From NCBI GenBank assembly GCA_938044775.1, contig CALIOE010000005.1, forward strand, positions 1 through 64,000: DNA of 64,000 nucleotides. The letters are read 5' to 3'. Source of the stretch: an uncultured Rhizobiaceae group bacterium. GTDB taxonomy: Bacteria; Pseudomonadota; Alphaproteobacteria; Rhizobiales; Rhizobiaceae. The notes beneath the pieces were generated by a model. That model was not told the DNA's origin and searched no databases. It saw nothing but the letters and a program-made list of their open reading frames with translations. The translations under genes and the position numbers were made by a program. Position 1 is the first letter of the stretch. Each line of letters opens with the position of its first letter. Shown piece after piece: positions 1-9,138 of the stretch.

Positions 1-240
1 TTCGCCATGCTTGGCTTCTTCGGCGATGATGATGTGATTGCCGATTTCAACCAGGCGGAGGGAGATATCATCGTGCTGAGCCCTGGTCTTGCAGAAGGTC
101 TCAATGATGTGCTGCTGGCCTCAACCAATGTGAACGGCAACACCCTGGTCGACTTCGGCACCAACCAGAGCTTCATCATCGAGGGTATTCGACCCAACGA
201 GTTGAATGCGGGTGATTTTCTTTTCGATGGTTTCGTCTGA
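1..240 (+). CDS. C-terminal fragment of an RTX/hemolysin-type calcium-binding protein (5' end outside window)
   Basis: LGFFGDDDVIADF...DFLFDGFV closely matches the C-terminus of the RTX ORF at 482..1969; frame open from window edge. Confidence 0.75.
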   Translation, partial: FAMLGFFGDDDVIADFNQAEGDIIVLSPGLAEGLNDVLLASTNVNGNTLVDFGTNQSFIIEGIRPNELNAGDFLFDGFV

Positions 241-481
241 CGAACAATTCAGGTGAACTGCAGTCGGATAAGCTCGCGTTCACCTGATCGACCGATATCC
301 CTACCCTCGAGCATGAGGGTAGGGGCACGGCGCCAACAATATTGCCGTCAGCCTCTCTCTCAATCCGTTAGTCATCCCCAATACGTCACCCCGCGAGGGT
401 GGCTTCTGACGTTCCGAATTGTGTTGAGTCCTCTTCGGCAGCAGGAGCCACTTCAGGCTCTGCCACAGAGGAGAAAATTCG

Positions 482-1969
482 ATGGAAAACATCACGGAAC
501 ATCTCATTGGAGTTGGGCCCCAGCTCCTGCTCGAAGGCAATACAACCTACAATCTGTTTGCGGGAATAGTCATCGAGAGCCTCAACGACCATGCCGTTCG
601 CGATATCGGGGAGACCGCCAATGATGTCTCCTTCAACATTGATGGCATCATCAGGTCTCCTGGTACTGCCATCTCTCTCACTGACGTCTTTGGCTATAAC
701 ATCAACATTGGAACAAGCGGTAGAATATCGGGCGGACAGGGCATTGCCCTGAGCAGTGTCGAAGATGCCAGCGTCATCAACAATGGAACTATCATCGCTG
801 ACTTTAACATCGGTGCTGGCGTCCGACTATACGGCGACAGTGCGAATGGCTCCATAACCAATTCAAGCACAGGTACGATCCTCTCATCCTTTACAGGGAT
901 CTATGTAGATCCTGCAGGTCTTTTGACTAATGCAACTGTTGTGAATGAGGGCTTGATCATCGGTCAGAGCATCGGGGTCTTTTACAACTCAGCTGGCAGT
1001 TTCACAAACAGCGGCACTATCATATCTGAGGTTGGTACTGGTGTTTCGATAATCGCCAGTGGTGCTTCGTATCTGAACACGGGAACGATCATCTCTCAGG
1101 CTAGTGACGGGATCGCCGTAGACATGTTCAACGCCGAAGGAATTGGTATTGATACGCTTTTCCACAATTCCGGTCTGATCTCTGGTGCCATGGCTTTTAG
1201 CAGTCTAGATGCCAACGATACATTCTGGAACAGCGGTGCCAATGCTCAGATCATCGGTGATGTGGATATGGGAGCGGGCAACGACACGTTCCGCAACTTC
1301 TCAGTCAACTCCATTCACTATGACATCCATGGCGGCGAGGGGGGTGACAGCCTCTACGGAGGATCGGGCGCCGAACGTTTCCATGGTGATGATGGTAACG
1401 ACTACTTCGAACTCGGGAGCGGCGATGATGTCGCCTATGGCGGTGCAGGAGAGGACATTGTCTTCGCTCAGGGCGGCAATGACACGATCTATGGTGGAGA
1501 GGGTGACGACATCATCCACGGCAACACCGGCAATGATAAGCTGTATGGCAATGCCGGGCTCGATGAACTTTATGGAGGTGCCGGCAATGACACATTGTCC
1601 GGGGGGAGCAGCACAGATTTTCTCTATGGCAGCATTGGCCATGACACACTGATTGGGGGAAGTGGCGCTGACGCGCTGTATGGCGGGCCCGGGGCCGATC
1701 TCCTTATCGGCGGAGCCGGGCTGGATCTGTTCTACATGCTCGGGTTCTTTGGGGATGATGATGTGATTGCTGATTTCAGCCAGGCGGATGGCGATATCAT
1801 CGTGCTGAACGCCTCAACCGCCGATAGCCTCATCGATGTGCTCGAGGCATCAATCAATGTGAATGGCAACACCTTTGTCGACTTCGGTACCAATCAGAGC
1901 TTCACTATCGAGGGTATTCGTCCTGCTGAACTGATGGCGGATGATTTTCTTTTCGATGGTTTCGTCTGA
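482..1969 (+). CDS. RTX-repeat calcium-binding protein with beta-helix-like N-terminal repeats
   Basis: Multiple GGxGxD-type nonapeptides (GGAGNDTLSGG, GGEGDDIIHGNTGNDKLYG, GGPGADLLIGGAGLD); N-terminal I-x-N-x-G-T-I repeats. Confidence 0.85.
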   Translation: MENITEHLIGVGPQLLLEGNTTYNLFAGIVIESLNDHAVRDIGETANDVSFNIDGIIRSPGTAISLTDVFGYNINIGTSGRISGGQGIALSSVEDASVINNGTIIADFNIGAGVRLYGDSANGSITNSSTGTILSSFTGIYVDPAGLLTNATVVNEGLIIGQSIGVFYNSAGSFTNSGTIISEVGTGVSIIASGASYLNTGTIISQASDGIAVDMFNAEGIGIDTLFHNSGLISGAMAFSSLDANDTFWNSGANAQIIGDVDMGAGNDTFRNFSVNSIHYDIHGGEGGDSLYGGSGAERFHGDDGNDYFELGSGDDVAYGGAGEDIVFAQGGNDTIYGGEGDDIIHGNTGNDKLYGNAGLDELYGGAGNDTLSGGSSTDFLYGSIGHDTLIGGSGADALYGGPGADLLIGGAGLDLFYMLGFFGDDDVIADFSQADGDIIVLNASTADSLIDVLEASINVNGNTFVDFGTNQSFTIEGIRPAELMADDFLFDGFV

Positions 1970-2286
1970 TCCGGCGACGCTCCCGCTCGGGCGATGGAAC
2001 TCGACTGCATCAACGCCGCCGTCAGCTTGCCGCGGGACCCGCCTCGCAGGCCTGTAAGGCGGCACACAGTCCGATCCTGCCCAAAACTCCAACCATATAC
2101 GATGGGCTAGACCCTCTTCAGAGCAAAATCGAGCGCAACGGGGAGATTTTGATTGATCTTAAAGCAGGGATGACATGCTGATCGAGTCCACGCTGATCCG
2201 GCCCGCAGACCAGGCGCCAATTGTCTGCCTCACATTAATTGCTATCATTGGTGGCAAGCTCGCGCGGCAAACAATGAGAACCTGCA

Positions 2287-2688
2287 ATGGCGAAAAACAA
2301 AACCCCGGACGAGACTGGTTCAGTAGCACGGGATTCCAATCGCGAGAAAGAGCATTTGGCCCTCCTCGTTAAGCTGTTGGCGACCATGACTCAGGCCGAC
2401 GGGAAAGTTCTTGATGTTGAAAACTCGACCGCAGAGGCCGTTTTGGAAGGCCATCGACCCGATCACAATGAGCTGATTAAGCAGCTGTACCACGCGACAG
2501 TAAAAGTTCAGCCTGCACGGAAGCGGGGCAACGCGATCAACAAACTGATCGCAGGACTCGACATTGATCAGCAGCTCGATGTGCTGCGCTCACTTTGGGC
2601 CGTTGCACAAAGCGATGGCGAGATTCATGCCTCTGAAAAGAAGCTGATATTCGAGCTGATGCAGACAATGGCGGACAGTAAAGACTAA
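2287..2688 (+). CDS. TerB-like domain protein
   Basis: LLVKLLATMTQADGKVLDVE...LRSLWAVAQSDGEIHASEKKLI resembles TerB-type helical repeats. Confidence 0.6.
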   Translation: MAKNKTPDETGSVARDSNREKEHLALLVKLLATMTQADGKVLDVENSTAEAVLEGHRPDHNELIKQLYHATVKVQPARKRGNAINKLIAGLDIDQQLDVLRSLWAVAQSDGEIHASEKKLIFELMQTMADSKD

Positions 2689-2944
2689 ATCTTTCCATCG
2701 AATTTTTGGATATTATATATTTATTATATTCGTTTTACTGTTTTTGAAAAAGATGCGAGGTCTCGACTCGTGATGCATGCCCATATGCCATCGCAGAGTT
2801 CCTGGCCGGGGCCGTGAAGTTCAGGGGGAATTGTCGAACTTCACCATCCTGGGCCGCAAGTCGCAGGATGCAGGGTCAGGAACTCTTTAAATCAGGCTCG
2901 TAGCTGCGGCTTGCGGACGGGCAAACCAAACGCGCTGCATCACC

Positions 2945-3439
2945 TTGGTGCAGCAAACCACTTACGAGTTTGCTGTTTTGACCACTCCAAAATTGCTGGC
3001 CGAATTCATAAGTCTGAACGAGCGCATGGAGCGGGCGGTGGAGAACACCACTGAGGAAGATATTCGCGATCTCGATCGATGCATCAATGCCGGCTGGGCC
3101 CGGATTTTGAAGCATGAACCTGAGTCGGCGGACCATAAGGCGCTGTTGCTGACATTCCTGTTGGATAAGGCTGTTGAGCAGGCCGGGCATGGCGGCGATT
3201 GTACGCCCATCAAAAAAAGAATTCTCGAACTCGTCAGCGACGGGCAAGGGCAGTTAGGAAAACGCGTTGAACCGTCAACATGGCTCACGAGGCAAATCAG
3301 ACTTCCCAGGCCCATCGCAAAAACAGCAAACCGGATAATCAATCACCTGCGATCGGGTCGCAGAACCAGGCTGCCCGTCGAGGTCGGTGAGTCAGCGGCA
3401 CAAAGACACAATGCGTCACGCGCCACAGATTCGTGGTGA
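2945..3439 (+). CDS. hypothetical protein (TTG start)
   Basis: 164-aa ORF with protein-like composition; start codon TTG; overlapping minus ORFs look less plausible. Confidence 0.4.
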   Translation: MVQQTTYEFAVLTTPKLLAEFISLNERMERAVENTTEEDIRDLDRCINAGWARILKHEPESADHKALLLTFLLDKAVEQAGHGGDCTPIKKRILELVSDGQGQLGKRVEPSTWLTRQIRLPRPIAKTANRIINHLRSGRRTRLPVEVGESAAQRHNASRATDSW

Positions 3440-3603
3440 ATTCGGTTACGGAAGAAGGTCCATCCTTTTGCGGTGGCCATCCCGATCGCCACCTCGGCCT
3501 GCCAGTTTCGACTTCATCGCTTTTCCTGAAATGGACAAAGCCTTCTCCAAGGCAAACTGCGTTCGACGAATGAATTTTCGGGGCCGGTAAGGGATCCAGG
3601 CGA

Positions 3604-4188
3604 CTACTTGTCGGCAACCCCGGCTAATTGGCAAATCATATCGACGTGGGATTCGAGCCAATCCTGATCGAGTGGCAAACCCGCAATCAGTTTTCGAAAA
3701 TAGGGAACGGCAATCGCCATCTCGATCAGGTTGCGCACGGGAACATCAGGAGCGATTTCTCCTCGCGACCTGGCCGCATCGAAGATGCGGTCCACATAGG
3801 CAATGCGCTCACTCATAAAATCATTGATGACGGTGCGAGCCTCCTGATCGGTAGCCGCTGCGGCAATCACCTGCGGCGCGATCGGCCCCCAGGGCGTATC
3901 ATTGAGCGCTGAGACCAGAATACCCAATACCCAGGTCAGATCAGTCCGCAATGGCCCGTCTGTTGCAGGCGGAATATTCGAGGGACTTGCGGCGCGTTTG
4001 AAGGCATCGTTACGCATCCGATCGATCTGAGGCCAATGCCGATAGAGCGTGCTCCTCGAGATGCCCGTTGCTTCGCTAACTGACGCGTGGGTAACCGCCA
4101 GAACACCTTCCTCTTGAAGGATAAGCTGTGCTGCCTCCAGCGCCGCTTCTCTTGTCGCAATTAAACGGGGGTCTTGTGGTTTGCTCAT
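3604..4188 (-). CDS. TetR/AcrR family transcriptional regulator
   Basis: N-terminal HTH: AAQLILQEEGVLAVTHASVSEATGISRSTLYRHWPQ; start set at MSKPQD. Confidence 0.9.
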   Translation of the reverse strand: MSKPQDPRLIATREAALEAAQLILQEEGVLAVTHASVSEATGISRSTLYRHWPQIDRMRNDAFKRAASPSNIPPATDGPLRTDLTWVLGILVSALNDTPWGPIAPQVIAAAATDQEARTVINDFMSERIAYVDRIFDAARSRGEIAPDVPVRNLIEMAIAVPYFRKLIAGLPLDQDWLESHVDMICQLAGVADK

Positions 4189-4233
4189 GTCAATCCTTGT
4201 ATAGGACATTTTGTTGCACAGCGATACTTTTTG

Positions 4234-4243
4234 TTCTATAGAA
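4234..4243. promoter_or_regulatory. palindrome TTCTATAGAA in the divergent TetR / cytochrome c' intergenic region, candidate operator
   Basis: Perfect 10-bp palindrome between divergent genes; a second TATAG-containing element (TGTATAGGACA) lies about 30 bp away. Confidence 0.4.
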
Positions 4244-4279
4244 ATATGATCTCAATCGATTGCGAAAGAGGAACATGTA

Positions 4280-4750
4280 ATGAGAGTTTTTACCAAATCG
4301 CTGCTGATGGCGATTGCCATGAGCCTGCCTGCCGGCGCTGCGAGTTCCGCAGACGAGTTTGACGGGGCCATTAAAGCCCGGAAAGCCGAGATGGTTCTTC
4401 GTGCCTTTTATCTTGGACAATTGGGAGCCATGGCCAAAGGCAATGTGGAATACAATGCTGAGGCCGCTACGGGCGCAGCCAACAGCCTCAAAATTCTGAC
4501 CCAGCTGGACGGCAAGAACATGTGGCCCAAGGGCAGTGACAACGCCGCTTTGGGCGACAAAACGGAAGCACTGCCGGCCCTTTGGGAGAATTTCCCCAAA
4601 GTCATTGAATCTGTCAAAGCCCTCAGTGCCGCCGCCGATGGAATGGCAGATGCTGCGGGCAAAGACCTTGCTTCTTTGCAGGCAGCCATGGGTCCTGTCG
4701 GCCAGGCCTGCGGTGCTTGCCACAAACAATTCCGCAAAAAGGCGGAATAG
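4280..4750 (+). CDS. cytochrome c' family protein
   Basis: Signal peptide and C-terminal CGACHKQFRKK (CxxCH near C-terminus, typical of cytochrome c'). Confidence 0.85.
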   Translation: MRVFTKSLLMAIAMSLPAGAASSADEFDGAIKARKAEMVLRAFYLGQLGAMAKGNVEYNAEAATGAANSLKILTQLDGKNMWPKGSDNAALGDKTEALPALWENFPKVIESVKALSAAADGMADAAGKDLASLQAAMGPVGQACGACHKQFRKKAE

Positions 4751-5049
4751 CAGAAATATCAGATATGACGATCGCTCGCGCGCTGATCAAACGGCGCGCG
4801 GCGTGCCTGTTCCGCATCGAATATGGTTCCGGCACTCCTGTGCCATCAGCCCATGATTAGCCTTTAGCATTCTCAAACGATTTCGGGTCGAGCACCGGTG
4901 AGACGAGAATCTTCCTGATCCCAGGATTTGGAGATACTCATCCAATGCTCATCGCTTTCGTTCTCCCGGTGCACGATTTTCGAATCGACAGGCTAAAAAA
5001 ATTCATCCTACGATGGCCTGAAAGCTCGCGGATCTAGCGTGTCGCCAAC

Positions 5050-6846
5050 TTACGTCTTGGCGGGGCTTTCATTCAGCAAGCGATACACCTCAACCGGCTC
5101 GCGAATGCCTTTGAGCTTGATTTCGCCGGTTGGTTCGCCTTCAAAATCGTCCTCCACCGCGGTGTAAGCTCTGGGGCTCATCAGGATTTCACCGTCTTCT
5201 GCACGGTCGCACAATCTGGCCGCCAGATTGACCGCCGTACCCGATGCCGTGTAGTCGGAGCGTCCTTCGTAACCGACCATCCCTACAGTCGCATAGCCCA
5301 AAGAAACACCCACCCCGAAGCCCAGGCGGTGACCCAGTTTTTTCCACTTTCCGGCGATTTCAACCATGTGGCTGCGCATGGCGATCCCCAGTCGAACGGC
5401 GTCTCCGGCCGGGTCATCACAAGGGACAGGGTCGTTAAAAAGGACCATTATCCCGTCGCCCATCCGATGATCGACCCCCGCGCCGTGCTCATTAATGAGC
5501 TTGCCCATTTCCTCGTGATAGGTCTGCAGAACTTCAATGGTTTCTTCCGGTTCGGCGGTCTCACAAAAGGCCGTAAAACCCCGAATGTCGCAGAACAACA
5601 CACCAAGCAGTGCCCGGTGGCTGGAGAGCATTTTTTCGGACCCCTGGGAAACGACGGTGTCAGCAACAGCGGCCGGCAGAAACCGTTTCAGCTTGCCCAT
5701 CCGCTCGATTTCGCCGACCTGCTTGTCCACCCGGTCTTCAAGCTCGGCATTGAGCGTTTCGAGCGCTTTGAACTGGCGAACATTTTCAATGGCGATGGCC
5801 GCCTGAGCTGCAAAAGATTCAACAAGCTCGACCTGATTGGGTTCAAAACGCCGAACTTCTTCTCTGAACAGCGCCATAACTCCCAGCGCACCATGTTGTC
5901 CCATAAGCGGAGCAAAAATGACCGAGCGAATTCCAAGGCTATCGACGTTGTTTCGTACGAAATCTGCACCGGATTTATACAAGTCACCTTCGCCCATATC
6001 TTCAAGGTGATAGAGTTTTTCTTCTAGAATGGCGCGCGCCGAATAGGAGGCATTTGCATCCATTGGTAAGTTGGCGGCCCGCAGGGCGTCGGTAACTTTC
6101 TTATTGGCGCCCGCGCTGGCCGCAAAAGTTACCAATTCGTCCTGCGAGGTTCCAAGAAGCAAACCAGCGCTGGGTGCTTCACACAATTTGCAGGCCCGCT
6201 CCAGAATGGCTTCAAAAACCGGTTGTTCGTCCTCCCGGCTTTCGCTGATAATCTGCAGTATTTCCCTCGTTGCAGCCTCTCGCTCGAGACGACGTTCTAA
6301 TTCGCGGAACTGCCGAACGTTTTCAATTGCGATGACGGCCTGCGCAGCAAAATTCTGCACCAGGGAGACGTCTCCTTCAGAGAAGGGACTTACCTCTCGT
6401 CGATAAAGCGTAATGCAGCCAATGCCCTGGTCATCCTTTATCAGCGGCACCACGAGAACAGAACGCACGCCTTCAACTTCTACCATCTGGACCCTGCGGG
6501 GATCACGTTTGCGATAGAGGTCATCGTCAGCAATGTCGTCCATCATGATGACTTGTGGATCGACCACAGGCCGAACGGCTAACAGTTCGGAGCGTTCAAC
6601 AGGCTCGGCAAATCCCTCCAGGACCCTGGCAAATTCGGGTCGGGATCCGCGCTGGGCCGGTATCAAAACATGGGTCCGCGGTTCATTGACAAGAGACAGA
6701 AAGGCCAGCGGTGCACTGCAAAGCGACTGAGCGTTTTTCAAAATCGCATCGAAGACCGGTCCTTCGTCATGCCTGCTATGGCTTATGACCTGAAGGATCT
6801 CCTGCGTCGCACGCTGTGACAGCGTTTCTCTGTCTTCTTTGAGCAT
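5050..6846 (-). CDS. class III adenylate/guanylate cyclase with two N-terminal GAF domains
   Basis: GVLFCDIRGFTAFCE...MGDGIMVLFNDP...YTASGTAVNLAARLC cyclase motifs; two GAF-like repeats beginning ATQEILQVIS / ATREILQIIS. Confidence 0.9.
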   Translation of the reverse strand: MLKEDRETLSQRATQEILQVISHSRHDEGPVFDAILKNAQSLCSAPLAFLSLVNEPRTHVLIPAQRGSRPEFARVLEGFAEPVERSELLAVRPVVDPQVIMMDDIADDDLYRKRDPRRVQMVEVEGVRSVLVVPLIKDDQGIGCITLYRREVSPFSEGDVSLVQNFAAQAVIAIENVRQFRELERRLEREAATREILQIISESREDEQPVFEAILERACKLCEAPSAGLLLGTSQDELVTFAASAGANKKVTDALRAANLPMDANASYSARAILEEKLYHLEDMGEGDLYKSGADFVRNNVDSLGIRSVIFAPLMGQHGALGVMALFREEVRRFEPNQVELVESFAAQAAIAIENVRQFKALETLNAELEDRVDKQVGEIERMGKLKRFLPAAVADTVVSQGSEKMLSSHRALLGVLFCDIRGFTAFCETAEPEETIEVLQTYHEEMGKLINEHGAGVDHRMGDGIMVLFNDPVPCDDPAGDAVRLGIAMRSHMVEIAGKWKKLGHRLGFGVGVSLGYATVGMVGYEGRSDYTASGTAVNLAARLCDRAEDGEILMSPRAYTAVEDDFEGEPTGEIKLKGIREPVEVYRLLNESPAKT

Positions 6847-7121
6847 TTGTCGTTTCGGTTAAACCGCCTCCCCTCGAGACACTGGCGTCAGCTACAGTCT
6901 GGCCAGCATTTTGAAACATTGCCAAACCACCGATCGACATACAATGTCTGGCTGGCGCGTCGCCTATTGACAAGAGTGCGAATTGAGACTGGCGGCTTTG
7001 CCCGCTCGACGGGTTCAGCGATATCGATGGCAAAGCCGGATTCGGCCCCGGCGGACTTCCTGCTGTCCGTGCGCACAGATTTTGCTATCTGTTCCGGAAT
7101 TCAGCTGTTGAGGAAATTTAT

Positions 7122-7607
7122 GTGTTTCGGCCCAAATTCAAACTTGCATCCCTTCTGTTCATTGCATTTTTCTCAGCTGTCCCCGCACTTGCCGGAGATT
7201 GGGCAGGGCTTTCGGCAAAGGGGCCGCTCGTGATTAACCTTGAGAACGCTCCGGCACTTTTCGAACAATGTTCTCGAGCCAGTCCAAAACCGTCGGGAAA
7301 AATCTGGTTACCATCGGAATCAGAAGTCATTGAAATGGAAGAAAAGCTTGTGAAGATTTTTGATTCTCTGGGCGATGAATTCTTATCGGATCCACGATGG
7401 TCAAAAGGTGCCTATCGCGGTCAATATGCAGGATACGGGACCGGCTCTGAGCGACACATATATGGAGCGTATGTCACTGAGGAAGCCGCAAGCAATCAGG
7501 CTAAAGGTGAAGTCATTTTGGTGTGTGATGGCGGACCTGCCGCCTGGGGAATACTCTTTAAGGTCGCAACGTCAGAGTTCTTCCAACCTGTTGCTAACGC
7601 ACGTTAG
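7122..7607 (+). CDS. hypothetical secreted protein (GTG start)
   Basis: N-terminal signal peptide LASLLFIAFFSAVPALA. Confidence 0.6.
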   Translation: MFRPKFKLASLLFIAFFSAVPALAGDWAGLSAKGPLVINLENAPALFEQCSRASPKPSGKIWLPSESEVIEMEEKLVKIFDSLGDEFLSDPRWSKGAYRGQYAGYGTGSERHIYGAYVTEEAASNQAKGEVILVCDGGPAAWGILFKVATSEFFQPVANAR

Positions 7608-7742
7608 TGTCGCGGCTCTTAGCTGAGGATCGACCAGCCTGGATTGTGCTCGCCAGACTATCTCAAAGCGGACATTGCATTGTGTTCAGCAGGTCAACCT
7701 GCCTCTATACCTGAATATCGGGAAGCAACGAGGCTATGGACA

Positions 7743-8831
7743 ATGACGGACGCCACTGAGGCACTCAAAACAGCAATCATAGAAAACTATGGTACACCGT
7801 GTCCCGTGATTGACCTTGATGTGGTTGAACGCAACATCGCGCGCGCGCAAAGGTGGTGTGATGAGGCCGGGGTGGCAAATCGTCCGCATATCAAAACGCA
7901 CAAATCTCCTGTGCTGGCAAAAATGCAGATTGCAGCAGGCGCAGCGGGGATCACCTGCCAGAAGCTCGGTGAGGCCGAAGTAATGGCGGATGCGGGCATA
8001 ACGGACATTGTAATCGCGACAAATCTGCTGGGCGCTGCGCGGTCGGGTCGCCTTGCATCATTGCAGAATCGTGTGGCTCTGAAAGTCTGTGCTGATAATC
8101 CGGTTTCACTTGAAGCATATGCGCGGGCTGCTTCGCAGGCCGGGCGGGTCATGGATATCCTGATCGAGTGCGATACCGGACAGAAACGTGCTGGTGTTGA
8201 AACGCCGCAAGAGGCACTCATTCTTGCGCAACTGATCAAGGAGAATGATTGGCTCAGCTTTGCGGGCCTTTTGTTTTATCCGCCGCTGGATGGCTGGCCG
8301 CAGACACAGAGGTTCTTTGACGCGGTGTCCGCCGGACTTGCCCCGCTCGGCATGTCTGCCGGGATTGTCTCTACCGGTGGGACTCCCAATTTCCCCAATA
8401 TCGGAAAACTGAAAGGCGCCACAGAGCATCGGGCGGGTACCTGCATTTTCAATGATCTCATGATGGTGGAAGCCGCAGTGGCATCACTCGATGATTGCGC
8501 GTTTCAGGTGTTTACCAGCGTTGTCAGTCGTGGCGGAAATGAGAGAGGCATTCTGGATGCCGGTTCCAAAACACTGACTTCAGATACGGGTGGCCTGGAG
8601 GGCTTTGGACGTTTGGTGGAGCACCCCAATGCCCGCATCCACAAGTTTGCGGAAGAGCACGGGTTTCTCGACCTGACCAGATGCAACGACAAACCACGCG
8701 TAGGCGATATTGTGCGTGTTATTCCAAACCACGTCTGCGTCGCAGTAAACATGGTGGATCAGTTGATCGCGGTGCGTGAAAACGAGATTGTTGACGTCAT
8801 TCCTGTCGCCGCTCGCGGGATGCTGGTTTAG
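7743..8831 (+). CDS. D-threonine aldolase / D-serine dehydratase-like PLP (alanine racemase fold) protein
   Basis: GTPCPVIDLDVVERNI...RPHIKTHKSPVLAKMQ...GITCQKLGEAEVMADAGI...; start set at MTDATE. Confidence 0.85.
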   Translation: MTDATEALKTAIIENYGTPCPVIDLDVVERNIARAQRWCDEAGVANRPHIKTHKSPVLAKMQIAAGAAGITCQKLGEAEVMADAGITDIVIATNLLGAARSGRLASLQNRVALKVCADNPVSLEAYARAASQAGRVMDILIECDTGQKRAGVETPQEALILAQLIKENDWLSFAGLLFYPPLDGWPQTQRFFDAVSAGLAPLGMSAGIVSTGGTPNFPNIGKLKGATEHRAGTCIFNDLMMVEAAVASLDDCAFQVFTSVVSRGGNERGILDAGSKTLTSDTGGLEGFGRLVEHPNARIHKFAEEHGFLDLTRCNDKPRVGDIVRVIPNHVCVAVNMVDQLIAVRENEIVDVIPVAARGMLV

Positions 8832-9138
8832 AACGACAGCGCTTCAGGAGATTTCATTTGTGGGCTGCGAGCGCGGCCCATTCCAGCCGATCGGCAGGTT
8901 CAGAAATTCCACTCATGAGCTTTTGACCAGCCGCCGTTCGAGGACAGATCACCTCTACCTGTCGTCACGACAGCAATGCGCATTGGGCTCAACTGATCGC
9001 AGGAAGACAGGGGCTCCAAACCATCGCTCAGCCGGTTTTTTCAGGGGGCGTCTATGGTTCGCCCAACCAGCTTTTGCCGGGTTTGGTGGATGCGGAATTT
9101 GGTGGTATTCTTACCGCCTAGAGAGGGACCCATAAATT

